A DNA stretch of 64,000 nt from contig JAGRIE010000007.1 in assembly GCA_020443425.1 (NCBI GenBank), forward strand, positions 126,154-190,153, in the 5' to 3' direction. How positions within the stretch are numbered: the first letter of the stretch is position 1; each line of letters begins with the position of its first letter. The stretch is from Halioglobus sp. GTDB taxonomy: Bacteria > Pseudomonadota > Gammaproteobacteria > Pseudomonadales > Halieaceae. This document shows, piece after piece, positions 1 to 8,226 of the stretch. The position numbers and the translations under genes are program-made. The notes beneath the pieces are model-generated. The model did no database searches, had not been told where the DNA came from, and saw only the letters and a list, made by a program, of their open reading frames with translations.

Positions 1-28
1 CTGCTCCCGCCAATTCGGGGCAGTTTTT
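1..28 (+). terminator. intrinsic terminator of an upstream gene outside the window
   Basis: An inverted repeat (CTGC-t-CCCG, six-base loop, CGGGGCAG) is followed directly by five T residues at 24-28. This is the form of a Rho-independent terminator read on the plus strand. The gene it would serve lies left of the window. The 137 bases between it and the end of asnS hold no recognisable gene. Confidence 0.55.
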
Positions 29-165
29 GGTCATGGCCTTTCAGTATGGCCCAGCGGCGGCGGCAGACTGGTCGAAATTCAGGCAATTTTGCACAAAACA
101 CCGGCAAACACTGGCGATTCGCCCCAATTGGGTCAGCGCTGTTACCGGTGGTGGGCGGAGCGCCG

Positions 166-1563
166 TCAAAAAATGGCGTGCCCGGGGGTGCGGGGATAGG
201 GAATCGCGTCGCGCACATTGTCCATACCGGTGATGTAGTTGAGCAGACGCTCAAAGCCCAGCCCGAAGCCGGCGTGCGGCACCGTGCCATAGCGGCGCAG
301 GTCGCGGTACCACCACAGGGTCTCGCGCAGCCCCTCGTCCATACGGGCATCCAGCATATCCAGTCGCTCCTCGCGCTGGCTGCCGCCGATGATTTCGCCA
401 ATACCCGGGGCCAGCACATCCATCGCGGCCACCGTTTTGCCGTCGTCGTTCAGGCGCATATAGAACGCCTTGATGTCTTTCGGGTAGTTCATCACCACTA
501 CCGGCCGGCCCACGTGTTTCTCGGTGAGGTAGCGTTCGTGCTCCGAGGCCAGGTCCAGCCCCCAGGCGACGGGAAACTCGAAACCCTGCTTGCTGCGTGT
601 CAGGATGTCGATGGCATCCGTGTAATCCATGCGCTCAAACGGGCTGTCGATCACGCCCCGCAGACGCGCGATCACCCCGTCATCGATATGCTGCTGGAAA
701 AAGGCGATGTCGTCCTCGCGCTGCTCCAGTACCGCGGAGATCACCCGCTTCAACAGGTCTTCGGCAAGTGCCGCATTATCGTCGAGGTCGGCGAATGCGA
801 CCTCCGGCTCCACCATCCAGAACTCGGCCAGGTGGCGGCTGGTGTTGGAGTTCTCCGCCCGGAAGGTGGGGCCGAAGGTGTAGACCTTGCTCATTGCAAG
901 GCAGTAGGCCTCCAGTTCCAGTTGGCCTGACACCGTGAGGAATGACTCGCCGCCAAAAAAATCCTGGTGGAAATCCACAGCGCCGCCGGCGCTGCGCGGG
1001 AGGTTGGCAAAGTCCAGCGTGCTGACCCGGAACAGCTCCCCCGCACCCTCGCAGTCACTGCCGGTGATGATGGGCGTATTGATCCAGTGAAAGCCGTTGC
1101 CGTAGAAATAGTTGTGAATGGCGTTGGCCAGGGTGTTGCGGACACGGGTGATGGCGCCAAAGGTATTGGTGCGCGGCCGCAGGTGGGCCTGGGTGCGCAG
1201 GTATTCAAAGCTGTGGCGCTTCTTCGCGATGGGGTAGGTTTCCGGGTCGTCGACGCCGCCGACCACCTCCACCGCCGTGGCCTGGATCTCCACACTCTGC
1301 CCCTTGCCCTGCGAGGCCACCAGCTCGCCGCTGACAATCACCGCACAGCCGGTGGACAGGCCCAGCACCTGTGACTGGTAGTTGTCCAGGGTATCGGGCA
1401 CCACCGCCTGGATCGGGTCAAACGCGGAGCCGTCGTGCACCGCCAGGAACGATATACCGGCCTTGGAGTCGCGCTTGCTGCGCAGCCAGCCCCGCACGGT
1501 GACGTCTGAACCAAGGGCTGTCTGGCCGCTGAAAATGGCGGAGATGGAACTGTGTTGTGGCAT
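166..1563 (-). CDS. asnS: asparaginyl-tRNA synthetase
   Basis: Charges tRNA-Asn with asparagine in the cytoplasm. The 465-residue protein has the length of the E. coli enzyme (466). An N-terminal OB-fold anticodon-binding domain (about residues 17-105, with VTVRGWL) precedes a class IIb catalytic core: motif 1 around residues 140-165, motif 2 with [16 protein letters not shown] near 235-250, and motif 3 [10 protein letters not shown] at 432-441. The ATG at 1561-1563 is the only sensible start because it directly precedes the OB-fold. It stands alone on the minus strand, followed downstream by non-coding sequence. The AENSNTSRH signature is that of AsnRS rather than AspRS. Confidence 0.97.
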   Translation of the reverse strand: MPQHSSISAIFSGQTALGSDVTVRGWLRSKRDSKAGISFLAVHDGSAFDPIQAVVPDTLDNYQSQVLGLSTGCAVIVSGELVASQGKGQSVEIQATAVEVVGGVDDPETYPIAKKRHSFEYLRTQAHLRPRTNTFGAITRVRNTLANAIHNYFYGNGFHWINTPIITGSDCEGAGELFRVSTLDFANLPRSAGGAVDFHQDFFGGESFLTVSGQLELEAYCLAMSKVYTFGPTFRAENSNTSRHLAEFWMVEPEVAFADLDDNAALAEDLLKRVISAVLEQREDDIAFFQQHIDDGVIARLRGVIDSPFERMDYTDAIDILTRSKQGFEFPVAWGLDLASEHERYLTEKHVGRPVVVMNYPKDIKAFYMRLNDDGKTVAAMDVLAPGIGEIIGGSQREERLDMLDARMDEGLRETLWWYRDLRRYGTVPHAGFGLGFERLLNYITGMDNVRDAIPYPRTPGHAIF

Positions 1564-1696
1564 GGAATCGGTCTTCTGTGGGATCGCGTCGGATGCCGCG
1601 TAGATTACCTAGGGATGGCATTGAATGCCACTGCCTGCCGGGCACGCCGTGCACCCGGGCCAGGGCTCGGCAGGCGCTGTGCGGTCGACACTGGCC

Positions 1697-2644
1697 TCAG
1701 TAGTCGAACGACTGCCCCACCAACTCCTCGGACAGCAGCCACAACCGCTCCGCCAAAGCGGGATTGACCGCATAGGACTCGACGCCAATGTCCTTGCCCT
1801 CGACGGCTGCCGGTGCGATCTGGGCATCCTCCAGGTAGATGCCCCCGCGCCCCGACAGATGGGGCGACGATGCCGCCCAGACGGTGGTGGCGGCCCCCTG
1901 CTGCAGGGTTTTGAACTCCATTTTCCCGCCCGAGGCCGTGCGCTCGCTCAATGTGACGAGATCGGACTGGTCGATATGGCGGCCGAGATTGGTCATGATC
2001 GCACCGGGGTGGACAGCAAAGGCGCGCACGCCACGCTCTCGGGTGCGCAGGTCGAGGCCGACAGTGAACAGGATATTGGCCGTCTTGGACTCACCGTAGG
2101 CCTGCCACTTGTCGTACTCACGGTGGAGGTAGGAAGGGTCGTCAAAATTGAACCGCGCCAGCTTGTGCCCGGCTGAACTGAGATTGACCACCCGGCCCGG
2201 CGCCCCCTCCAGCAGCGCGTCCGACAGCAGCCCGGTGAACAGGAAGTGACCCAGGTGATTGGTACCGAACTGCATTTCAAAGCCCTGCGCCGTGCGCTGC
2301 AGCGGACAGGCCATGACCCCCGCATTATTGATCAGCAACTGGATTTCCGAGTGGTACAGCAGGATTTCTGTCGCCGCGCTGCGCACACTGTTGAGGTCAG
2401 CCAGGTCCATACGCTGTGTGAGGAACTCCGCACCCGGTTGCTCCTTGCGCAGTTCAGCGGCCACAGCCTCCAGTTTGTCCTCATCGCGCGCGACCATCAG
2501 CACGTTCGCGCCGGCTGAGGCCAGTACACGGCAGGTCTCCACGCCCAGCCCGGAAGAGGCGCCGGTGACCACGGCGAGTTTCCCCGCCAGCGAGATTCCC
2601 TCGATAACCTCGGCGGCGGTGGAGTTTGCGTTAAAGCGGTTCAT
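1697..2644 (-). CDS. short-chain dehydrogenase/reductase (retinol dehydrogenase-like)
   Basis: NAD(P)-dependent oxidoreductase of the classical/extended SDR type; the substrate is unknown. Counting from the ATG at 2644, the glycine-rich cofactor motif TGASSGLG lies at residues 27-34, the NNAG structural motif at 106-109, a Ser in VVNLSS near 157, and the catalytic YGESK (Tyr183, Lys187). At 315 residues it resembles the WW-domain oxidoreductase/retinol dehydrogenase/protochlorophyllide reductase subgroup rather than the 250-residue FabG type. A TTG two codons upstream (2650) could also be used. It is transcribed divergently from the PPOX gene, with about 100 bases between them. Confidence 0.85.
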   Translation of the reverse strand: MNRFNANSTAAEVIEGISLAGKLAVVTGASSGLGVETCRVLASAGANVLMVARDEDKLEAVAAELRKEQPGAEFLTQRMDLADLNSVRSAATEILLYHSEIQLLINNAGVMACPLQRTAQGFEMQFGTNHLGHFLFTGLLSDALLEGAPGRVVNLSSAGHKLARFNFDDPSYLHREYDKWQAYGESKTANILFTVGLDLRTRERGVRAFAVHPGAIMTNLGRHIDQSDLVTLSERTASGGKMEFKTLQQGAATTVWAASSPHLSGRGGIYLEDAQIAPAAVEGKDIGVESYAVNPALAERLWLLSEELVGQSFDY

Positions 2645-2677
2645 GTCCAAGTTTCCCCAATAGTGTCAGACCCTGTA

Positions 2678-2706
2678 TTGTGACCAATCGCGATTGCCGT
2701 TTTAAT
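2678..2706 (+). promoter_or_regulatory. candidate sigma70 promoter of the PPOX gene
   Basis: TTGTGA at 2678-2683 and TTTAAT at 2701-2706 are separated by 17 bases, in the spacer between the divergent SDR and PPOX genes. Prediction from sequence only. Confidence 0.4.
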
Positions 2707-2752
2707 GGCGGCAACGGTCACAGACCATGGCATTAAGCTTACAGGTTTTTTT

Positions 2753-3136
2753 ATGAACGCCAATCACTCAAATTCCCTGCAAAGTGGCAATTACATCAGT
2801 TTTTCCACGCGCAAGCGCTCCGGCGACTGGGTTGCCACACCGGTGTGGTTCGCACCCGACAACGACCACTACTACCTGTTCAGCGCCGGCGATGCCGGCA
2901 AGGTGAAACGCCTGCGCAACTTCAGCGAGGCGCGCATCGCGCCCTGTACGGTGACCGGCACGGTGACCGGCGAGTGGCAGGATGCCCACGCCTACGTGCT
3001 CGACAACGCCACCGACCAGGCCCGGGCGCTGGCGGCGCTGCGCCGCAAGTACGGCTGGCAGATGCTGGCGGCAGACTTCTTTTCCCACCTCACCGGCAAG
3101 ATGGGCCGCCGCGCCTATATCCGCATCGACCCCTGA
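2753..3136 (+). CDS. PPOX-class split-barrel flavin/F420-dependent protein
   Basis: A 127-residue protein of the pyridoxamine-phosphate-oxidase-like split beta-barrel fold. The features seen are GNYISFSTRKRSGDWVATPVWF near the N terminus, a YYLFSAGDAGKVKRLRN segment typical of small PPOX oxidoreductases, and a conserved basic stretch ending in the GRRAYIRI strand. Such proteins bind FMN or F420 and reduce small molecules, or act on haem. The ATG at 2753 is preferred over an upstream in-frame ATG at 2705 because the fold starts there and the extra 16 residues look non-native and overlap the predicted promoter. The physiological substrate cannot be read from the sequence. Confidence 0.75.
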   Translation: MNANHSNSLQSGNYISFSTRKRSGDWVATPVWFAPDNDHYYLFSAGDAGKVKRLRNFSEARIAPCTVTGTVTGEWQDAHAYVLDNATDQARALAALRRKYGWQMLAADFFSHLTGKMGRRAYIRIDP

Positions 3137-3254
3137 CGACAGCGGCGGCAAAGCCAAAAAACCGGGATTTGATCTGTGTCAATAACTGTTGCAGAGGTTT
3201 GCGGGACACTGCGGGCCTGGCAGCAGTTAATCGGAACGGGACGGGGGTACCGGT

Positions 3255-3386
3255 ATGACCCAGCACACGTCAATAGAAGATACGCTCGATGATCGACGCG
3301 CGATGCGGAGACTGGCGATAATTGTGGGCTGTTTTGTCGCCTTCACCGCCGCCATGGCCGTCGGCGTGGGAATCGCTCTCGGCTGA
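3255..3386 (+). CDS. 43-residue single-pass membrane peptide
   Basis: A short open frame, ATG 3255 to TGA 3384-3386, encodes 43 residues. A charged N-terminal part (IEDTLDDRRAMRR) is followed by one strongly hydrophobic helix (LAIIVGCFVAF... to ...VGVGIAL). A purine-rich GACGGGGG lies 7-14 bases upstream. Its codons use the same GC-rich third positions as neighbouring genes. It sits 118 bases after the PPOX gene and converges on cysH, 16 bases away. It would be an inner-membrane small protein with a cytoplasmic N terminus (positive-inside rule). No function is recognised. Confidence 0.6.
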   Translation: MTQHTSIEDTLDDRRAMRRLAIIVGCFVAFTAAMAVGVGIALG

Positions 3387-3402
3387 CGCCGGGCCCGAAG
3401 GC

Positions 3403-4029
3403 TCAGGCCGCGGTGTGCAGGCCGCACTCGCGGCCGTCGTGGACTTTGGTGGGGTCGAAATAATGCTTGCAGGTGGGCAGGCTGTGGCGCGCCATATACG
3501 CCTCAACGTCCTCTTCTGACCAGTGGAACAGCGGCGCGACCTTGACAATGCCGCGGCCGTCGACTGACACAATGTCCAGGCTCTTGCGCAACTCGGTCTC
3601 CTCGCGGCGGATACCCGTCAGCCAGATCTCTGGCTGGAACTGCTCCAGTGCGCGGGCGAACGGCTCCAGCTTCACCTGCCGCGTGAACTCCTGGTGGCGC
3701 TCTTCCTCGTCCACGGTCGGTATGCCGCCCATAATGGCATTGCGCCGCTCCGAGGTCATCTCGGGGGAGAACACGTGGATATTCAGGTCCAGGTCGCGGA
3801 TCAGGCGCTCGGCCACCACATAGGTATCGCGCAGGTTATAGCCGGTGTCGACCCAGATGGTGGGCACGGATTTATCGATCTCACTCACCAGGTGCAACAT
3901 CACCGCCGCATTGCGGCCCATACTGGTGGTCGCGATGGTACGGCGCTCCAGGCCCAGCGCCCAGGTCACAATCTCGGCCGCGCTGGCGTTGCGCAGGTTG
4001 TCGTTAATGCTGTCGAGATCCAGTTTCAA
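3403..4029 (-). CDS. cysH: phosphoadenylyl-sulfate (PAPS) reductase
   Basis: Reduces PAPS to sulfite with thioredoxin in assimilatory sulfate reduction. The 208-residue protein carries the PP-loop-like TTSMGRNAAV segment near residues 35-45, the WVDTGYN motif, the ARRE-type segment TGIRREETELRKS, and the catalytic ECGLH with Cys202 near the C terminus. The CC...CxxC iron-sulfur ligands of APS reductases are absent, which supports PAPS specificity. It is shorter than E. coli CysH (244). The start appears to be TTG at 4027-4029: upstream in frame there is no ATG or GTG before a stop. A four-codon ATG frame ends on the overlapping TTGA. No other cys genes are adjacent. Confidence 0.88.
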   Translation of the reverse strand: MKLDLDSINDNLRNASAAEIVTWALGLERRTIATTSMGRNAAVMLHLVSEIDKSVPTIWVDTGYNLRDTYVVAERLIRDLDLNIHVFSPEMTSERRNAIMGGIPTVDEEERHQEFTRQVKLEPFARALEQFQPEIWLTGIRREETELRKSLDIVSVDGRGIVKVAPLFHWSEEDVEAYMARHSLPTCKHYFDPTKVHDGRECGLHTAA

Positions 4030-4069
4030 GCGGCGTTCATGTCCGTGTTCAATCCGTCAGGGTCGGCAC

Positions 4070-4096
4070 TTTATAGAATCAAAAAGGGAGTTACAA
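4070..4096 (-). promoter_or_regulatory. candidate promoter of cysH
   Basis: On the minus strand TTGTAA (4096-4091) and TATAAA (4075-4070) are 15 bases apart. The spacer is short, so an activator such as CysB would be expected to assist, but no CysB site was identified. The local sequence is AT-rich in an otherwise GC-rich region. Confidence 0.35.
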
Positions 4097-4162
4097 ATAA
4101 CCTGGAGATATATGGATATGCCAGATTGGCAGCTATCCCCACCCTGTCGCGGCGTCGGCGAC

Positions 4163-4963
4163 TCACGCCGCCGCGCGCGCTCCTGATTTTTCCAGCTCCG
4201 CGTGCAGGTCCAGGAACTGGCCGGTCAGCTTGTGGCTGGGCGCCATATCAATCAGTGGGCGGTGCTCGCGGTGCGACTCCTTCATCTTCACGGAGCTGTT
4301 CAGGTAGGTCTTGAACACGGGCAGGCCCTCGGTCTCCAGTTCCGCGACCAGTTCCCCGGGCAGCCTGGCCTGTGAATTGAACTGGTTGATGATAATACCC
4401 TCCACTTCCAGCTCCGGGTTGTGGTCCTCCTGCAGCTCGCCGATATTGTCCAGCAGCGAGTACAGGCTGTGCCGGGCAAAACTGTCGCAGTCGAACGGGA
4501 TCAGGACGGTGTCGGCCGCGATCAGCGCCGACTTGGAGTAGAAATTGAAACTGGGGGGAGTGTCGATAAACACCCGGTCGTACTCCTGGTCCAGCTTGTT
4601 CAGGGCATCGCGCAGCTTGTAGATCTTGTAGCGCGACTCCAGTTCCTTCTCCATATCCGACAGCACCGGGCTGGAGGGCAGCAGGAACAGGTTCTCATAG
4701 GGTGTCTCCCAGACGAAGGAGTCGGGGTTTTTGCGCATCTTGCGCGAGCCCACAGTCTGGCGGTACAGGCCCGCCACGCCCTGCGCCTCCGCCGGAAAGG
4801 CTTCGGCGTCGATCTCACCCACCAGATAGTGCGTGGAGTTGCCCTGGACGTCGAGATCGATCACCAGGGTGCGATACCCCATTGCGGCGGAGATGGCTGC
4901 AAGGTTGCAGGCGATACTGGTCTTGCCTACCCCACCTTTCTGATTGAATACGACGCGCTTCAT
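4163..4963 (-). CDS. orphan ParA/MinD-family ATPase
   Basis: Walker-type cytoskeletal ATPase that would dimerise on ATP and position a cargo. From the ATG at 4963 the 266-residue protein begins KRVVFNQKGGVGKTS, a deviant Walker A with the signature Lys in KGGVGKT (residues 9-15). Walker A-prime/B elements follow: DLDVQGNSTH, then VFIDTPPSF. An upstream in-frame ATG at 5047 would add 28 low-quality residues before the beta strand and is rejected. The usual parB, parS, minC or chemotaxis partners are not adjacent; the neighbours are cysH and an alcohol dehydrogenase. It could position an unlinked cargo. Confidence 0.85.
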   Translation of the reverse strand: MKRVVFNQKGGVGKTSIACNLAAISAAMGYRTLVIDLDVQGNSTHYLVGEIDAEAFPAEAQGVAGLYRQTVGSRKMRKNPDSFVWETPYENLFLLPSSPVLSDMEKELESRYKIYKLRDALNKLDQEYDRVFIDTPPSFNFYSKSALIAADTVLIPFDCDSFARHSLYSLLDNIGELQEDHNPELEVEGIIINQFNSQARLPGELVAELETEGLPVFKTYLNSSVKMKESHREHRPLIDMAPSHKLTGQFLDLHAELEKSGARAAA

Positions 4964-5098
4964 AAGCTGTTGACCCAACGTGATTAGAGGAGAAATATGC
5001 GCTGTTAGTGTAAACAATGGCGCGCGGTTTTGTAAGCGCCAGCGCAATGGCGAGAGGGAATTTTCAGCCCCGGCGCCGCGGTTTGCCGTGCCCGGCCG

Positions 5099-6253
5099 CT
5101 ACCAGATCCGCTGGTAGAGCTGCACGATATCACTGGCGACGGGTACGCGCGGATTGTTGGCCGGCGATCCCGACGCCAGCGCCTGCTGCGCCATCAGCTC
5201 CAGCGAATCGAACCAGGCCTGCCGCTCAATGCCGAACGCCATCGGCCCCGGCACCTGCAGTTCCGCCGTCAGCGCGTGCAGCGCGTCGACCAGCTTCACG
5301 CAGGCCAGCCGATCGCTGTCCGCCGCTGTCGCCACCCCCATGTAGCGCGCGCAGTGGGCGTAGCGCTGCGGCGCCTCCTCGACCGACCACTCGGTCACGG
5401 CCGCCAGCAGCATCGCATTGCTCATGCCGTGGGGCACATGGTAGAGCGCGCCGATCGGGCGGCTCATGCCGTGAATCAGCGTCACCGAGGCGTTGGCGAA
5501 GGCGATGCCGCCCTGGGTCGCCGCCAGCATCATCGCCTCCCGCGCCTGCCGGTTGTCCGGCTCCGCATAGGCGGTGCGAATACTCTCATAGATGGTGCGC
5601 ATGGCGGTGAGCGCGATACTGTCGGTGAACGGGTTGGCCTTGCGGCTGACATAGGCCTCGAGGGCGTGACACAGGCTGTCGATACCGGTATCCGCTGTGA
5701 GGCGATAGGGCATGGTCAGGGTCAGTTCATAATCCACCAGCGCCGCGACCGGCATCAGGCCCAGCCCCATGCACAGCATTTTTTCCTGCGTTTCAGTATC
5801 GGTGATCACCGCCACCCGCGTCGCCTCCGAGCCAGTGCCGGCGGTCGTCGGTATCGCGATAATCGGCAGCCCGGAATCGACCTGCTGCGGCACTTTGTAA
5901 TCGCGCATGCTGCCACCGTGCGCAGCCAGCACCGCCACGGCCTTGGCCGTGTCCAGCGAGCTGCCGCCACCGAGGGCCACCACACAGTCGAAATCCCCGG
6001 CGCGCCACTGCGCCAGTGCCGCGTAAACACTGTCTGTCGTCGGGTCCGGCACGCAGTCGCTGAACAGGCCGCTGGCGATACCGGCAGCCTCCAGCGGTGC
6101 CTGCAACTGCGCGCAGTAGCCACAGGCCACCATATGGGGATCCGTGACCAGCAGCGGCCGCGACAGGCCCAGCTCTGCCAGCGTCGGCACCAGTTGCGCG
6201 CTGGCCCCGGCGCCGACGCGCAGGATGCGCGGCAGGTTGATGGTGGCCGTCAC
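5099..6253 (-). CDS. iron-containing alcohol dehydrogenase
   Basis: NAD(P)-dependent, metal-dependent (group III) alcohol dehydrogenase of 384 residues. The nucleotide-binding GGGSSLDTAK is at 95-104 and PTTAGTGSE at 135-143. The four metal ligands expected for the family are visible: Asp192, His196 (IDSLCHALEAYVS), His261 (HGMSRPIGALYHVPHG) and His275. Length and motif order match the family (about 380-390 residues). It ends six bases before the FKBP gene start of the same strand (fklB stop at 6260), so the two are probably cotranscribed. The natural substrate is not deducible. Confidence 0.92.
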   Translation of the reverse strand: MTATINLPRILRVGAGASAQLVPTLAELGLSRPLLVTDPHMVACGYCAQLQAPLEAAGIASGLFSDCVPDPTTDSVYAALAQWRAGDFDCVVALGGGSSLDTAKAVAVLAAHGGSMRDYKVPQQVDSGLPIIAIPTTAGTGSEATRVAVITDTETQEKMLCMGLGLMPVAALVDYELTLTMPYRLTADTGIDSLCHALEAYVSRKANPFTDSIALTAMRTIYESIRTAYAEPDNRQAREAMMLAATQGGIAFANASVTLIHGMSRPIGALYHVPHGMSNAMLLAAVTEWSVEEAPQRYAHCARYMGVATAADSDRLACVKLVDALHALTAELQVPGPMAFGIERQAWFDSLELMAQQALASGSPANNPRVPVASDIVQLYQRIW

Positions 6254-6259
6254 CCGCGA

Positions 6260-6892
6260 TCAGTCCTTGACGTCAATCAGGTGAATTTCAAACACCAGCG
6301 CGGTGTTGGGCGGAATGGCATCGCCGGCACCCTGCTCACCGTAGGCCAGGTGCGGCGGGCAGGCGATGCGCCACTTGTCGCCAACTGACATCAACTGCAG
6401 CGCTTCCGTCCAGGCGGGGATCACCTGGTGCACGCCGAATTCGGCCGGTTCACCGCGGGCCACAGAGCTGTCGAAAACCGTGCCGTCGACCAGCGTCCCG
6501 TGGTAGTGGGTGACGACGTTGGACTGCGGGCCAGGAGTGGCGCCGCTGCCGCTTTCCAGCACCTCGTACTGCAGCCCACTGGCCGTGGTGGAGACCTCCT
6601 CGCGCGCCGCGTTGGCGGCGAGGAACTGCTCGGCCAGCGCCTCCCGCTTGGCGGCCAGCTCCGCCGCCCTGGCCTGCTGCTGGCGCTGGATCACCTGGTA
6701 GCTGGGATTGATCTGCTCCTGCGTGAGGGTGGATTTCTGGTGCTGGTACCAGTGCTGGATACCGGCCATCACCGCCTCCACGTCGAGGCCGTCAAAATCG
6801 TTGCGCAGCAGTTGATTGCCGAATTGCAGCCCGAACCCGTAGCTGGCTTTCTGCTCGTCTGTTTTCAGTTCGACTTCTGGAAGTAGTGTCAT
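6260..6892 (-). CDS. FKBP-type peptidyl-prolyl isomerase, FklB-like
   Basis: Cis-trans isomerase of proline peptide bonds. The 210-residue protein has an N-terminal helical dimerisation domain (about 10-105: YGFGLQFGNQLL ... a Gln/Ala-rich helix) and a C-terminal FKBP domain (about 118-208) with GTLVDGTVFDSS, VIPAWTEALQLM, LAYGEQGAG and IPPNTALVFEIHLI. No signal peptide is present, so it is the cytoplasmic FklB type rather than periplasmic FkpA. It precedes the alcohol dehydrogenase by six bases and is divergent from the DUF924 gene. Confidence 0.9.
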   Translation of the reverse strand: MTLLPEVELKTDEQKASYGFGLQFGNQLLRNDFDGLDVEAVMAGIQHWYQHQKSTLTQEQINPSYQVIQRQQQARAAELAAKREALAEQFLAANAAREEVSTTASGLQYEVLESGSGATPGPQSNVVTHYHGTLVDGTVFDSSVARGEPAEFGVHQVIPAWTEALQLMSVGDKWRIACPPHLAYGEQGAGDAIPPNTALVFEIHLIDVKD

Positions 6893-6970
6893 AAGTGGTA
6901 TCCGCTATCATGTCATTTAAGGAAGGGGCGCACTTTAACATATCAGCACCGCAGCGGGAGGCAGAGGGCG

Positions 6971-7561
6971 ATGACAGACACTATTTCGGCAATTCACGAT
7001 TTCTGGTTCGGTGAGCTGGATGCGAACGGCCTGTGTGCCAGCGATCGCCACTCGCTGTGGTTCGGCGCCAGCGAGGACACCGACGCCCGCTGCCGTGAAC
7101 AGTTTGCCGCAGCGCTGGCGCAGGCCCTGGCTGGCGACCTGCAGTCCTGGGCGCACACGGACCGCGGCCTGGTGGCCCTGGTCGTATTGCTGGACCAGTT
7201 CTCCCGCAATATCCACCGCGGCACCGCGCAGGCGTTTGCGGGCGACCCGCTGGCGCTGGCGCTGGCACAGGAGACGGTCGCCAGCGGGCGCCATCTGCGC
7301 CTGCCGGCGATACACCGCGTATTTCTCTACCTGCCGCTGGAGCACAGCGAAGACCTGGCGGTGCAGGAGCACTCTGTCGCCCTGTTTGCGGCACTGGCCC
7401 GGCGGGCCGGGCACCCACAGTTCACGGAGTTCAGCCGCTACGCCGTCGCCCACCGCGACGTGATCGCCCGTTTCGGGCGGTTTCCGCACCGCAACGAGGC
7501 CCTGGGCAGACGCTCCAGCCCGCAGGAACTGGCCTACCTCGAGGCGCACGGTGGCTTTTAG
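6971..7561 (+). CDS. DUF924 family protein
   Basis: A 196-residue all-alpha, TPR-like protein of the DUF924 family. Characteristic segments are IHDFWFGE at the start, LLDQFSRNIHRG near residue 75, FLYLPLEHSED near 118, and RFGRFPHRN near 165. The family function is not established. It converges on the NUDIX gene and the two stop codons overlap in a TTAG at 7558-7561, so transcripts of the two genes must overlap. Confidence 0.85.
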   Translation: MTDTISAIHDFWFGELDANGLCASDRHSLWFGASEDTDARCREQFAAALAQALAGDLQSWAHTDRGLVALVVLLDQFSRNIHRGTAQAFAGDPLALALAQETVASGRHLRLPAIHRVFLYLPLEHSEDLAVQEHSVALFAALARRAGHPQFTEFSRYAVAHRDVIARFGRFPHRNEALGRRSSPQELAYLEAHGGF

Positions 7562-8157
7562 CGCTGCGACACCGGCTGCAGTTCATAGTGCGCCTCTGTC
7601 ATCTGCGCCTGCCACACGTCGAAGCGGCCGCTGTCGAGGTCGTCGTAGGCCTGGCGGATGGAGTCGTTCACCTGCGGATACGCAACCTGGCTCCAGGGGC
7701 ACTGTTCGCGCGTGAGGAAACGGCAGGCCATTGACTCCACGCCGGGCACACACTGATCGGACTCCACCACCGCCCTAAACCCGACGTAGAGCTGGTTGAT
7801 AAAAGTGATGCTGCCGGTCATGTACAACTGCAGCTGCGCCGGCGGCAACTGCACGCCCGCCTCCTCGTAGAGTTCGCGCGCGGCGCCCTCGGCCAGGGTC
7901 TCACCCATTTCCAGGAAACCGCCGGGAATGGCCCACTTGCCACGCTGCGGCTCGAGATCGCGCTGCACCCAGAGCAGGCGTTTGCCACAGGCTACAAAGG
8001 CAGTGACCACCACGCGCGGGCCGGCGTAGTGCCGGGTGCGACAGCGCTGGCAATACCAGTGATTGCGAGTCTCGCCGGCGACCACATGACGCAACAGGGG
8101 GCCGCCGCATTCAGGGCAGAAATTCATAGAGGGCAGCCGTGCGTTCATGGTCTGCAA
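7558..8157 (-). CDS. NUDIX hydrolase with N-terminal zinc ribbon
   Basis: Nucleoside-diphosphate-X hydrolase. A zinc ribbon (CPECGG ... CQRCRTRHY, about residues 14-42) precedes the Nudix fold with the Nudix box GGFLEMGETLAEGAARELYEEAG (near 79-101). The NudC-like arrangement of ribbon plus Nudix box suggests NADH-pyrophosphatase-like or ADP-ribose-type activity, but the NudC SQPWPFPxS signature is absent, so the substrate is open. Two starts are possible: ATG at 8157, or an ATG 10 codons later (MNFCPECGG). It is divergent from cinA. Confidence 0.87.
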   Translation of the reverse strand: MQTMNARLPSMNFCPECGGPLLRHVVAGETRNHWYCQRCRTRHYAGPRVVVTAFVACGKRLLWVQRDLEPQRGKWAIPGGFLEMGETLAEGAARELYEEAGVQLPPAQLQLYMTGSITFINQLYVGFRAVVESDQCVPGVESMACRFLTREQCPWSQVAYPQVNDSIRQAYDDLDSGRFDVWQAQMTEAHYELQPVSQR

Positions 8158-8168
8158 ACGATAGCACT

Positions 8169-8198
8169 TTGCCTTTGCAAAAGCATTGCGGCTATGCT
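8169..8198 (+). promoter_or_regulatory. candidate promoter of cinA
   Basis: TTGCCT (8169-8174) and TATGCT (8193-8198) are spaced by 18 bases, in the 69-base divergent spacer between the NUDIX gene and cinA. Confidence 0.35.
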
Positions 8199-8226
8199 GG
8201 CGGCCTCACAGACATCCGGGGCCTAC

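Noticed and set aside
46-930. Open frame opposite asnS
   Set aside because: asnS is complete with all three class II motifs on the minus strand; the frame has no recognisable domain.
4163-4963. A chromosome or plasmid partition locus
   Set aside because: No parB, no parS-like palindromes and no replication genes are adjacent.
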